A stretch of DNA of 64,000 nt from Costus lasius. Lineage: Eukaryota; Streptophyta; Magnoliopsida; Zingiberales; Costaceae. The stretch lies in assembly GCA_027563935.2 (NCBI GenBank), contig CM050449.1:72692556-72756555 (forward strand). The letters are read 5' to 3'. The position numbers and the translations under genes were made by a program. Position 1 is the stretch's first letter; every line of letters starts with the position of its first letter. The notes below the pieces were generated by a model that was not told the origin of the DNA, did no database searches, and saw nothing but the letters and a program-made list of their open reading frames with translations. Of the stretch, positions 1 to 11,259 are shown piece by piece.

Positions 1-65
1 AGAAAGATGAAATGGACAATACGCCTTATGCTTCGGCTATTGGATCCATTATGTATGCGATGTTG
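1..65 (+). pseudogene. Element A: copia pol fragment (RT/RNase H linker), interrupted by S0
   Basis: The plus-strand reading frame starting at base 3 encodes a peptide with the motif DNTPYASAIGSIMYAML, found at the same place in the Ty1/copia polyproteins of elements H, J and F in this window. It lies just after the reverse transcriptase palm. The frame is cut after codon TTG at 63-65 by solo LTR S0 and resumes at 3332, where TGTTG is duplicated. Everything upstream of this part of pol, and the 5' LTR of A, lies left of the window. This is a broken piece of a formerly continuous pol gene. Confidence 0.9.
61..65. repeat. Target-site duplication of S0 (left copy; right copy 3332-3336)
   Basis: TGTTG occurs immediately outside both ends of S0. 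Removing S0 and one copy restores the continuous copia reading frame seen in elements H and J at this point, which confirms the insertion site. Confidence 0.95.
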
Positions 66-3000
66 TGTAACAACCCACATTCTTAACCCCAAACAAATGG
101 CACAATTCACAAATGATACAGGATGTTTCATATAAGATCGATCATATGCTAGGTAAAACCGAGTTCAAGAAAACACGATCTGAAAAATTTCCATAAATCC
201 ATACACATAAATTCACAAAACTCAAATCTCATAAATCTCGTAAGGGTACCTGCCACCACGCAATCCTTGCACTAGACATATGCAAGGCAACAGTTATATC
301 AAAACCGATTAAAAATTCATAAAATCCATAAAGGTACCTGCCACCACGCAATATTTGCACTAGACATATGCAAGTTACAGGGTATATCAAAACCGATTTC
401 ACAGAATATACAACAAGCCGAAATTCAAAACAAAATCACAAAATCGATTTTATAAACTCATACCAAACACCGAAACCAGGCTGAAGCCCGCGGTGACACA
501 AAAATCAAACTCAGTTAACTGCCACAATCTGGCAACACAGATTCACATAGTTCACATGGTTCACATCACATAGTTCACATAGTTCATATAAATCATATGG
601 TTTAGCCACAACCGGCTCCAGAAAATTTTAGCATAAAAGTTCTTAAGCAGCAAACATAATATCCACGCCAATGTTACTCATGAAATGCGCCCCTGCTCTA
701 TGCCTGAAAATAATGAGGGGTGAGCTACACAGCCCAGTGAGTGGATAGTCTAAATCGACCATCCATAACATACACTCAAAAATATAGGCAGATTATTTTA
801 AAAATCTTTAACAAGAACATTATGTCAACATATAACAAAATAAAGAAATAGAAATCATATAGACAATCAGATGTACACACTAGCATATAACAAACTCATG
901 TTCACAAACTCAGGTTCTAGAGTTTTACTCTAACCCAATTAAACACATATATTTTAAACCAACTAAACACATAACAACTTAGGTTCACAAACTCAGGTTC
1001 TAGAGTTATACTCTAAACCACTAAACACACCAACACATAAGCAACCTAGTTGTCCAGCATATTCAGTAGTGACCAATATGGTCTAACCCGGCTTGGCCAA
1101 AGCACTGGGAGCCGCATGCAACACATAAACATGGATAGTGAGTAGAATCAAGAGGTGGCCCCCGCCAGGTCACGACGTGGCACTTTGCTCTATCACTCCA
1201 TAACACATCAGAGTGATGACATCAAGAGGTGGCCCCTGTCTGATCAAGACATGGCACTTTGCGTCTTATATCACCCTGTCACATAAAGAGTAATGACATC
1301 AAGAGGTGGCCCCTGTCTGATCAAGACATGGCACTTTGCGTCTTATATTACCCCATCACATAAAAGAGTTATGACATCAAGAGGTGGCCCCTGTCCGACC
1401 AAGACATGGCACTTTGTGTCAAAAACCCGTTCTCCCAAAAGGTTCCTACTGGACAACAGACACATCTTATTTCATATTTCACATAGGTGAACATATTTCA
1501 CAAAGGTGGACTCCTAAGTGTCAACTAGACTCCAGGATAGTCATCACAAAAATCATATCGGGCAGGCTGAACATCAACCCCCATCACAATAATCATAATA
1601 GGCAGGCTGAACATCAACCTCCTCACATATCACAATACAGGGCTGAAATTCAAACCCTTAACATAACACATAAGGACTATCCCCTTGAGTTCATAGTTAC
1701 ACCTAGCCTTAGTCCTAACCAACACATAACACATAATATTCAAAATTCTCATAATCACATAATTTTCAAAAATCTCATAACCACATAATGTTCACAATTT
1801 ACATAACAACATAATATTCCAAAAATCACATAAACACCTAATATTCAAAAATCACATAATTACATAATATTAACAATCATATAATGTAGTGTGGTCCTTA
1901 GGTTTCATGCTGATTAGTTCAGTCAAACCTTACTAGGTTATCATCCAAATTTCTCAAACAATTTCTCAATAATGCAGTTAACAAGCATCCATAAAAATTA
2001 ACATAAAACTAAAACATGTAGTCATACAAACTATCCATAAAATTAACAAAATTAAAACATGTATTCATATCAACTATTTTACAAATCTCTACATATAAAC
2101 CACGGTTAACATAACATACTATCTATTAAATTTTACACCTTGAATTAACATGAATTTCATGCTCAAACCATTGGTCTAAAACTTCCGAATTTCCATAATT
2201 TAATACCTTAAATTTCATATTACCAACTTTCGGATTTCATAAAGAAAATCATCTAAATTTCGGTTTTCATGCATATTATCAAGAACATCAAGATTTCGGT
2301 TTTCATGTTAACTACAAACATCAAATTCGGTTTTCATAAACAATTGTCAAGGACATCAAGATTTCGGTTTTTAGGTTAACTACAAACATCAAATTCAGTT
2401 TTCATAAATAATTATCAAGAACATCAAGATTTCGGTTTTCATGAAGAACAAGAATATTTATTCGATTTCATGGAAAAATACCTTAGCTTTGGTTTTCATG
2501 AAGAACATATTAATTTCGGTTTCTATGTTCTAAATTCGGTTTTAACAAGATGAAAATTCCAACAAATCAAATGTATCATGTCACAAACACCACTAAATTC
2601 ATAAGTCAAACAAGACATTCCACTCACCTTGAACCGTGAACACCAAGGTGAAAAACCCTCCAACAATTTCGTCTAAAGCCTTTAAGCCGCCCAAAAATCT
2701 TCAAGAACTCGCCAAGGAAGTTTCTTCACTTCAAGGAAAATCACCAAGGGAAGAAGATGAAGAAAATCACCTCAAAATTCCAAGAACACCAAAGTCGCCT
2801 CCTTCTTCCTAGCCGTCGCCCAAAGTTTCCTCTCAAGCCAAAATCTCGCCCAAAAATTCCACCCTAACCGAAATACTAATTGGAATTTTCGGTTTTTAAT
2901 TCCTTAACCCATTGACCCATTAATTCAATTAGGTTTTACCCATTTAACTAACAAATTTCGAATTTTAAATCTAATTTAAGTGTAACCCAATAACCCTTAG

Positions 3001-3331
3001 TTTAAGTGAACATCCAATAAGAGTTTAAATTAACATCCAATTAATTACTTCACTTAAACGCAAAATCCAATAAGGATTTAATTAATATCCAATAAGGTCT
3101 AATTAATTTATCCTAAATTAACAACCAATAATCAACCATTAATCTCAAATTAATTTACCATAAATTAACAACCAATATAAATCACAAATCAAATAATTAC
3201 AATTTAACAATCAATAAGCCAGTTAATTAGCATCCAATAATTTTATTTAAATCATAATAAAATATCACAGCTAATGATTTTATTTAAATCTAAATAATGC
3301 TTACCAGGACTTAAGATCCTTGGATCTTACA
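66..3331 (-). mobile_element. S0: solo LTR of Ty3/gypsy family T, 3266 bp
   Basis: The segment begins TGTAACAACCC and ends GGATCTTACA. It matches the LTRs of complete element L (41619-44556 and 49284-52220) along its length. It is flanked by a perfect 5-bp target-site duplication, TGTTG at 61-65 and 3332-3336, and carries no internal region, so it is a solo LTR. Element orientation is minus, as for L. At 3266 bp it is about 330 bp longer than the LTRs of L. It holds a duplicated block near 247-290 and 335-375, a four-copy tandem repeat (about 1148-1432), and many TTTCGGTTTTCAT-like units at about 2220-2540. Short ORFs inside are chance. It was presumably left by recombination between the two LTRs of a full element. 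Confidence 0.93.
1148..1432. repeat. Four-copy tandem repeat in S0
   Basis: Four imperfect units of about 70-80 bp start near 1148, 1219, 1292 and 1371. Each contains ATCAAGAGGTGGCCCC followed about 12 bases later by GACRTGGCACTTTG. The first unit has the CCCGCCAGGTCACGACG variant; the other three have CCTGTCYGAYCAAGACA. The same array, again four copies, sits in both LTRs of L (about 42549-42833 and 50214-50497). Confidence 0.85.
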
Positions 3332-3972
3332 TGTTGTGTACTCGCCCAGACGTCGCTTACGGGTTAAGCGTGACCAGTCGTTTCCAAAGTAATCCAGGTC
3401 AGGCACACTGGATTGCAGTCAAGAATATTTTAAAATATCTGCGGAGGACCAAAGATATGTTCTTGATATATGGTGGTCAGGAAGAACTCAGTATTGAAGG
3501 ATATACTGACGCTTCGTTCCAGTCTGACCAGGATGATTTCCGATCGCAATCAGGCTATGTTTTTAGCTTGAATGGAGGAGCAGTGGTGTGGAAGAGTTTC
3601 AAACAGTCAACTGTTGCTGATTCCACAACAGAAGCCGAGTATGTTGCAGCCTCGGAAGCATCCAAGGAGGCAGTGTGGATTCGTAAGTTCGTGAGAGAAC
3701 TTGGTGTTGTTCCTTCGAGTGCAGATCCTTTGGTTATCTTCTGTGATAACACTGGAGCAATCGCACAAGCAAAGGAACCACGGTCGCACCAGAAGTCCAA
3801 GCACATACAGAGACGGTTTCATTTGATCAGGGAGATCATAGATCGTGGCGAGATCAAAATCTGCAAGGTTCATACAGATGACAATCTGGCAGACCCGCTT
3901 ACCAAGCCTCTGGCGCAGCAGAAGCATGAGAAGCACTGTAATAATATGGGTTTGAGATTTCTCAACCATTAG
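3332..3972 (+). pseudogene. Element A: copia pol C-terminus (RNase H), severed by S0
   Basis: This is the C-terminal part of a Ty1/copia polyprotein. It shows RNase H hallmarks of this family: YTDASFQSD, the DSTTEAEYVA block, FCDNTGAIAQ, and the terminal ADPLTKPLAQQKH before a TAG stop at 3970-3972. The enzyme would degrade the RNA strand of the RNA:DNA hybrid during reverse transcription. The frame is intact from the insertion point to the stop, but the upstream part is separated by 3.27 kb of S0. The protein is nearly the same as the homologous parts of H (30363-31052) and J (39703-40400). The ATG at 3331 arises from the LTR junction and is not a real start. Confidence 0.93.
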
Positions 3973-3980
3973 ATTAAGTG

Positions 3981-3992
3981 CAAGTGGGAGAT
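3981..3992 (+). other. Polypurine tract of element A
   Basis: CAAGTGGGAGAT directly precedes the 3' LTR. The same purine-rich string, on the minus strand, precedes the 3' LTRs of F, H, J and J2. In this family it is the plus-strand priming site for reverse transcription. Confidence 0.85.
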
Positions 3993-5664
3993 TGTTGGGG
4001 TATGCCCTTAAGCCTAATGTTTGAGGCCTTGGGAATGTATCAGTATCATGTAATAAACTGTTATGTTTATAAAGGCATGGTTATTATTCAGTTAGCTACA
4101 TTGTCTGCTGCAATATATGTTCTTCTGAATAATGTCTCAAAGCTGTTCAGCTAGGCTGACAGGCTATAATGTCCTTAGTCGATATATCTTGGTGAACATG
4201 AGACAGCCTTGATATGGTTAAGACTAATATGTGTTCTAGTCTTATAGGATGCTTCGAGCATGGAATAAGATGTAGACTCATGGGTACATTGGATGTACTG
4301 GACAGACCCTACTAGGATGTTCAATTGTTTGTCGCAATGTGAATAATCTTTGAATATGACAAGTGGCACATTTCCTCTGACTTGAGATCACTTGTGTTTT
4401 CTAAATGATGATTGTCATTGTTTTGAGGTAGTTCAATATCATTTGAAACACAATGGTTATAGACTATCTTGGATAATGAGCTTGAGTCATGTTAGGGCAC
4501 TAGTGATAGACATAGGATTGCCGTCTCCTTGTTTAAGGAGTGTGATGTTCTAAAGGGGCCCCCTGGATGAGATGATTGAGAAAAGTGTATGGCCATACCC
4601 AGGTGACTGTGTTCATCTGATCTAATCATGCTCATCATATTGGAGCTACAAGCTTGACACGCTTGTCCAATAAGAACATCCAGTGGCAAAGGAAACATGT
4701 ATGCCTAGTGATGTGGATTCACACTTGTGCTGTGTTTTGGGTGTAGTCTTGGAAGACTCTTTCCTTTATATCGGGAGACAGTGATGTTTTGCTAGATACC
4801 CCTCACTGATCGTGATAACGTGAGTTATCGTTACCGACATTTAAAGGAAACCCTCAGGGTCGCACAATTTGATGATATGGCTTACTTAAGTCAGATCGAG
4901 TGGACTGAATTGTTCGGGTTCAGTTTAAAGGGATTTAATCTCTGATTGTGAGTGAGATCTGGTCTGATCATGTTTGATTGATTAGGGCTTGAGATCAGTA
5001 AGCTTCGATTGAGAGATTGGATGCTAGATCGATGAGATCAGGAGCATCAGGAGATCAACGGTCAGATCTGAGCCTTAGGGTTTATTTGAGATCTGGACTT
5101 GATTGCTTGGCTTAATTGGTCTCTGGACCAAACCAATTTGAACCAGCTCGTTAAATGAGCGCATGGTTCAAGGGGAGAGGAGTTGGCGACATGTTCACTT
5201 GGCGTGAACGTTGGAGCGAAGTGTGGTGGCTATTTTTAGTAACCACGATCTCCACTTGGAGATGTTGTTCACGACCGAATAGAGTGCTCTCTATTCTCGC
5301 CTCTCGCCCATATTCCTCTTGACGCTTTCGTGTGTGGCGACACCTTGAAGGTAGAGGAGGATTCGGCCAAGAGAAGGACATCTCATCTTTCCCTTTCACT
5401 CGACAAGGACCTCTTGGAACCTTGCTAGCACAAGGAGCACCAAGGGAGGAAGCAACATCATCTTGTGTGTGACGATTTGGAGGAGAGCTCTCTTGTTCTC
5501 TTGCTTCCAAGGCGCCTTCCATTATATGGCTTCGGTATGAGTTCATTTCATGCTTTAAAGTTGATCATAATCCATGTTATGCGATTTTGAAAGCCCTAGA
5601 TTCCGCTAGAATGTTATTGCGCCTCCTATTAGGGTTTTCGCCCCCCTTGTGTAGGGGACCTTCA
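3993..5664 (+). mobile_element. Element A: 3' LTR, copia family 1 (1672 bp)
   Basis: It starts TGTTGGGGTATGCCC right after the PPT and ends GGGGACCTTCA. It aligns in reverse orientation with the LTRs of B, H and J. The end is set by resumption of B coding sequence at 5665. The putative target duplication TGAAG (5665-5669) has its partner outside the window, left of the missing 5' LTR of A. ORFs inside (for example around 5151-5546) are not conserved between LTR copies and are not genes. The block near 4848-4872, reading AACCCTCAGGGTCGCACAA, is shared in altered form with LTR families 2 and 3. Confidence 0.9.
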
Positions 5665-7160
5665 TGAAGTACTGATAGCCACCTCTGGCATGTTTACTAA
5701 ATGGCCCACACACATCACTGTGTATAAGGTCAAGTAAACCTGAAGCCCTTTGACCTTTGTTAGGAAAAGGAGCTTTCGTCATTTTACCCATTAAACAAGC
5801 TTTGCATGTATCAATCTCCTTCTAGGAGAATGATCCCAGCAGTCCATGATCATGCAACCGCTTAATGCGCTTCTTGTTAATATGGCCTAAACGACTATGC
5901 CATAACAAGGTGCTGTCATCAGCATGCTTGGCTTTCATATTATCAATATTTTGTATAGAATATTCCATGTCCAACATGAATAACCCATTGTTAATTGAAC
6001 CAGTAGCATAAACAATATTATCAAGAGTAAGATAACACTTTGAAATCTTGCATTCAAAGGAAAACCCTTTCCTGACAAGAGTAGGAATAGAGATAATATT
6101 TTTGGTAATACTGGGTACAAAATAACAATTGTTTAATTCTAATACAATGCCAGATGGTAATGAGATGTAATAATCCCCTACAGCAACAGCAGCAACCCGT
6201 GCCCCGTTTCCAACGCGTAGGTCCACCTCATGCTGTCCCACCTGTCTTCTTCTCTTGAGTTCCTGTACATTTGAACAAATGTGAACTCCACATGCAGTGT
6301 CCAACACCCATGAAATAGAAGAAGAGGATATCATGACCTCAGTCACAAATATACCTGAGCCAGAAGCGACGCTTCCCCCTCTTGTCTCCTTGGAGCGCTT
6401 TACAGTCCTTTTTCTAGTGACCCAGCTGGCCACAGTGGAAACACCTGTTGTCCTTTGACCGCTTAACCTTCTGTTTCAGAGCCTTGCTATAACTCTTGAC
6501 AGGGGCTTTGCCCTTCTTCCCCTTCTTCTTGTTCCTAGAAGGAACCATTAAGACAGAGGTTGAAGGCTTTCCCTTCAGAGTTTCCTCAGTAGTCAAGAGC
6601 ATATTGAGCAGCTCTGCCGGAGTACAATCGATTTTGTTCATATTAAAGTTAATAATGAACGCATCGAAAGAAGGCGGGAGAGACTGCAGAATAATGTCTA
6701 CAGCAAGCTCCTGATTGATGGTATGCCCCAGTTTTTCCAGAGCCTCCTTGTGCCCAATCATCTTGAGCACGTGAGCTCCCACTGGGCTCCCGTCAGCCAG
6801 TTTGCTCTGAAATAAAAGCTTTGTCAGATTATAGCGTTCTGTCCTCGCCTGTGCAGCATACAGCATCTTGAGGTTCGCTATAATCTCTATAGCCGACATA
6901 TCCTCATGCTGACGCTGCAGCGGTGGCGTCATAGACGCTAGCATCAGGCAAGCGACTTCAATGCTATCATTGACGTGCTTTTCATAGGCATCGCGAACCG
7001 CCCTTGCGGCGTTCGCAGCGGGTTGAGGCGGTATAGCCGTCTCGAGGACATACAGTTTCCTCTCTGCCTTAAGAACAATCTTAAGGTGTCCGAACCAGTC
7101 TGAGAAGTTTGGCCCAGCAAACTTCTCTCTTTCCAGTAGGGATTGCACATTGAAGCTCAT
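5665..7160 (-). pseudogene. Element B: copia gag-pol 5' half (gag, protease, start of integrase), broken
   Basis: Reading leftward from ATG at 7160, this encodes a copia Gag (begins MSFNVQSLLEREKF; capsid region to about residue 230), a CCHC zinc knuckle starting CFHCGQLGH, the aspartic protease (WVLDTACGVHIC, active-site DTA), the integrase zinc domain (LLWHSRLGHINKKR with CKACLMGK), and the start of the integrase core. Gag packages element RNA; protease cuts the polyprotein; integrase inserts the DNA. Lesions: the knuckle tryptophan codon TGG is TAG at 6414-6416; a 1-bp insertion in a C-run near 6370 shifts frame; there is a TAG at 5822-5824; and element A cuts the gene at 5665. The rest of pol lies left of the window beyond A. 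Protein is very close to H. Confidence 0.92.
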
Positions 7161-7352
7161 GGTGTTCGTTGCTGCAGGAATCTACAACAATGCAAGAACA
7201 GCAAGGTCAGTATCAATGTTTAGAATCAATCCATGACTTAAGAAAGATTCTTTTCTCACTATTTTATCTGACTGAAAAATCCAGTAAAACAGTCCGAAAG
7301 AGTAACACTCTTTTAGTGAGATGGGATCCAGATTTCATACTTGGTCTCCGCG

Positions 7353-7368
7353 TCCCGCTCAGGCGAGA
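7353..7368 (-). promoter_or_regulatory. Leader stem-loop HP1 of element B
   Basis: In RNA sense it reads TCTCGC, loop CTGA, GCGGGA: a 6-bp stem with one G:U pair. The G:U pair forms only on the minus (RNA) strand; the other strand would have a C/A mismatch. The equivalent sites are 34404-34419 (H), 54388-54403 (J), 22607-22622 (F) and 62326-62341 (G). F and G have different stem bases that still pair. Confidence 0.65.
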
Positions 7369-7462
7369 TAAGATGCACAGAGAATACAAGCACTAATTTC
7401 TGGTAGGCAGTCCCTGCCAATCGCCAACCCGTGCGATTCCCCTTCATCTGGGCAATCCAGCC

Positions 7463-7494
7463 GACTGTGCCAACTGAGTTGGTACAACACAGTC
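7463..7494 (-). promoter_or_regulatory. Leader stem-loop HP2 of element B
   Basis: This is a two-part stem. The outer 7-bp stem is GACTGTG with CACAGTC; a one-sided 5-base bulge (TACAA on the plus strand, TTGTA in RNA sense) follows; the inner 5-bp stem is CCAAC with GTTGG; the loop is 3 bases. H (34514-34545) differs at one outer pair, which becomes G:U in RNA sense. F (22711-22745) and G (62435-62465) keep the layout with different stem bases. Confidence 0.72.
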
Positions 7495-7672
7495 TCTGAC
7501 CCCGCAGATGGCTGCCTCCATGTGCTACCATATGCCCCATATGTAGCCTACATGGTCAAGCTGACCTGACCTACTCCCTGGACCACCACGTGCTATGCTG
7601 AGCAACGAGAAGCGATAAATCCCTTCTCTGTAACACGCAGGTGAAATCACACACCGTCTGAAGATAGATGGA

Positions 7673-7698
7673 CGTGCCCACTGAGTGGGTACAACACG
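7673..7698 (-). promoter_or_regulatory. Leader stem-loop HP3 of element B
   Basis: It has the same plan as HP2: outer CGTG with CACG, bulge TACAA on one side, inner CCCAC with GTGGG, 3-base loop. It is present in H at 34734-34759 and in J at 54711-54736. F (22928-22943) and G (62651-62666) have TCCCAC with GTGGGA and a GAGG loop at the corresponding place. Confidence 0.68.
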
Positions 7699-8947
7699 GC
7701 TCCAACGATAGTCAGAACAGTGAGGTTTCGCGTCAGAAGGCATTACGTGCTTGATATGTTAGCGTTGGATTTTAACGGTCTTTTATCTTCTTACTATCAG
7801 GCAAATCCTATGGCTATAGCAGAAGATAAATAACTCATGCAATTCTACTTATTTAGCAAATAAAAGAAAGCATGGATCTTATGTGGTAAAAGCCCATAGA
7901 GCCTAAGTAAGACCTTAAATCAACTTAAGTCTTCACTTGCCCTTCTTGGGTCTTTTGCATCTCATCTGGCCCAGACCAGGGCCCAAGCGCACTCTGCAGC
8001 TCAGGTGCGCCCACCAGGTAGTTGCGCCTGTCATAGGGGCGAACCCTAGACCTCCCACCTGGTCAAGCCACTGCTGCATGGGCCAATGCCATGTGTGCTC
8101 TGTGCTCTTGTCTAATTAAAATACATTTTAATCTATCTAGACAAGCTTGACACGCAGGTCAATTATACAATAAATTAATTAAAAATGTGATTCGCAGATC
8201 ACAAAAATAATAATTTACCAGGCTCGCAGGCCCCAGCACAGCACACATTAAGGGCAACCCACATAAGATTAAATAAACAAGCATCATGGCATCATTCAAT
8301 CAACATGTGATCCATTACAATGAAAATAAAATTTTGAAAACCCATTGGCATCAATTTTAATTTTCTTATGTGCCCTACAACCTTACAACGGTCCATTGAT
8401 AGGGATCCACTCATCAATCTAGTTAGATCCACTGCCCTTGCATGCACCAAGTCCTAACTGACTCGAGTTGACCTAATGGTCAACCATGCATGCGCCAAGG
8501 GCTGAACAATACTCATGAGTTCTGGCAAGCGGGTGTGACCCCGGGCCTAACTCATGTGTGTTCACTGGCTGTCTCAACCAGACCTCGCTACACGCCTGTG
8601 ATGCAATCGACCTATAGCCACCTTGTGCTTGCGCACAGGTGCCATCTGGTCGATCCATCTAGGCTGTCAGATGGTCTGATCAGACTATTGGATCTAACCT
8701 AGAGGGTGACTTCAACCCCATCAACCCGTCTAAGGGTTTACAGTAGGCGCCACTTAGATCTAATGGTGAGCGCGCAAGTCATCTAGTTTGTTTTGAGAAA
8801 ACATCAACAACATTCAACATGATAGATGCGCACATCATCATACATGCGCCAACAAGAAAGACATCATCATCAAGTTTTCGCATGAAGTTAAGATCTAAGC
8901 ATACATGAATCACCTTAAGCAATCATATGAACATGTATAGAACCGCT

Positions 8948-8960
8948 GGCTCTGATACCA
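8948..8960 (-). other. Primer binding site of element B (initiator tRNA-Met type)
   Basis: On the minus strand it reads TGGTATCAGAGCC, matching the usual plant initiator tRNA-Met primer site. It is separated by two bases from the LTR start at 8963. Confidence 0.92.
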
Positions 8961-8962
8961 AT

Positions 8963-10667
8963 TGAAGAAACCCCTTTCGAGAGGGGGGCGAGAACCCTAA
9001 GCATAGCGCAAATAAAATTTTGCGAGCGGTAGCAAGGGTTTGATGATCTTTTGCATGTCATATGATCAACTATCATAGATTGAATAGATCAAGAGTAGAT
9101 CATACCATAGCCATCTTTCGGATGGTCCCTTGGAAGAAGAGATCGAAGAGGGTCTCCTCCACAAGATGCGCACACAAGATGAGAATTGACTTGCTTCTTG
9201 TTGCTCCTTGTGCTAGCAAGGATCTCCAAGATGTCCTTGATCGAATGAAGGAAAAAGGAGATGATCTTGGCGTGGATGAGCTCCTCCTTGTTCTCGTCAA
9301 AACTCTCCACACCGAGAAAGAGGCGTTGAGTTGAGAAGAGAGACCAACGTTCTCATCCAAAGTGAAGCATTGAGAAACCATTTCCGAAACCTCCACTTCC
9401 AAAAATGGTAAGTCATCACTACAAGCGTTCAAGTCTTATGAACCAACCCAAAAACGCCAATTCGATTTAACCATGCATTCACACATATGTGAACCGGTTC
9501 AATAGAATTCGGTCTAATTGAATTCGGTTCAAAGACCAAATTGAACCAAGCCAAGCCATGGTCTAAATCTCATCTGAACCATGAAGGTTCGAGATCTAAC
9601 CGTACATCTCTTGATGCCTTTGATCTCACCGATCTAGCATCACTACTCTCGATTGAAGCTTACCGATCTCAAGCCCTAATCAATCAAACATGATCAGGCC
9701 AGATCTCACTTGCAATCAGAGTTTAAACTCCTTTAAACTAAACCAAAACAATTCAGTCCACACGATCTGACTCAAGTAAGCCATATCATCAAATTGTGCG
9801 ACCCTGAGGGTTTCCTTTAAATGTCGGTAACGATAACTTACGTTATCACGATCAGTGAGAGGTATCTAGCAACACATCACTGTCTCCCGATATAAAGAAA
9901 AGAGTCTTCCAAGACTACACCCAAAACATAGCACAAGTGTGAATCCACTTCACTAGGCATGCATGTGTCCTTTGCCACTTGATGTTCTTATTGGACAAGC
10001 GTGTCAAGCCTGTAATTCCAATATGATGAGCATGATTAGATCAGATGAACATAGTCACCTGGGTATGGCCATGCACTTTCTCAATCATCTCATCTGGGGG
10101 GGCCCCTTTAGAACATCACACTCCAATTAAGGAGATGGCAATCCTTTATCTATCACTAGTGCCCTAACCTGACTCAAGATCATTATCCAAGATAGTCTAT
10201 AATCATTATGTTTCAAATGATATCGAACTACCTCAAAACAATGACAATCATCATTTAGAAACACACAAGGGATCTCAAGTCAGAGGACATGTGCCACTTG
10301 TAGCATAAGGATCATTCACATTGTGACAAGCAATTGAATATCCTAATAGGGTCTGTCCAGTACATCTAATGTACCCATGAGTCTACATCTTATTCCATGC
10401 TCGAAGCATCCTATAAGATTAGAACACACATTAGTCTCAATCATATCAAGGCTGTCTCATGTTCACCAAGATATCTCGACTAAGGACTTAACTGCATGTC
10501 AGCCTAGCTGAACAGCTTTGAGACATTATTCAGAAGTACACTTATTGCAGCAGACAATGTAACAACCTGAATAACAACCATTGCCTTTATAAACAAAAGA
10601 GTTTATATACATGATACTCATGGAATCCCAAGGCCTCAAACATTAGCCTTAAGGGCATACCCCAACA
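8963..10667 (-). mobile_element. Element B: 5' LTR, copia family 1 (1705 bp)
   Basis: On the plus strand it runs from TGAAGAAACCCC, next to the PBS, to GGGCATACCCCAACA. It aligns with the LTRs of H and J and, reversed, with that of A. It is followed immediately by ACTTTCTCAATC, which is the middle of another family 1 LTR (C). B therefore inserted inside C; the expected target duplication would be ACTTT (10668-10672), with its other copy outside the window. Confidence 0.9.
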
Positions 10668-11259
10668 ACTTTCTCAATCATCTCATCCAGGGGGGCCCCT
10701 TTAGAACATCACACTCCTTAAACAAGGAGACGGCAATCCTATATCTATCGCTAGTGCCCTAACATGACTCATGATCATTATCCAAGATAGTCTATAACCA
10801 TTATGTTTCAAATGATATTGAACTACCTCAAAACAATGACAATCATCATTTAGAAACACAAGTGATCTCAAGTCAGAGGATATGTGCCACTTGTTGCATT
10901 CAAGGATTATTCAAATTGTGACAAGCAATTGAATATCCTAGTAGGGTCTGTCCAGTACATCCAATGTACCCATGAGTCTACATCTTATTCCATGCTCGAA
11001 GCATCCTATAAGATTAGAACACAAATTAGTCTCAATCATATCAAGGCTGTCTCATGTTCACCAAGATATCTCGACTAAGGACATAGAGCATGTCAGCCTA
11101 GCTGATCAGCTTTGAGACATTATTCAGAAGCACACTTATTGCAGCAGACAATGTAACAAACTGAATAACAACCATTGCCTTTATAAACATAAGAGTTTAT
11201 ACATGATACTGATACAATCCCAAGGCCTCAAACATTAGCCTTAAGGGCATACCCCAACA
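10668..11259 (-). mobile_element. C: truncated family 1 LTR interrupted by B
   Basis: These 592 bp repeat the last third (plus-strand order) of the B LTR, matching 10076-10667 from ACTTTCTCAATCATC to GGGCATACCCCAACA. The missing part must lie on the other side of B, outside the window. It ends at gypsy D sequence at 11260. Whether C was a solo LTR or part of a full element cannot be decided here. Confidence 0.87.

Larger units (their letters stand above)
7161..8947 (-). other. Element B: 5' leader between PBS and gag
   Basis: This is about 1.8 kb of non-coding leader, aligning throughout with the leaders of H (34212-36035) and J (54206-56042). Long leaders are usual in Angela/BARE-type copia elements. 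It contains three inverted repeats: 7353-7368, 7463-7494 and 7673-7698, listed separately. No ORF in it is conserved among the copies. Confidence 0.8.

Noticed and set aside
1148..1432. Possible CRISPR-like array of spaced repeats
   Set aside because: Units are contiguous imperfect tandem copies in a plant LTR, not short identical repeats with unique spacers.
5151..5546. 131-codon minus-strand ORF and similar ORFs at 9062-9432, 28732-29344 and 36125-36737
   Set aside because: All lie in family 1 LTRs, are not kept in all copies, and have no domain; H copies match because its LTRs are about 99% identical.
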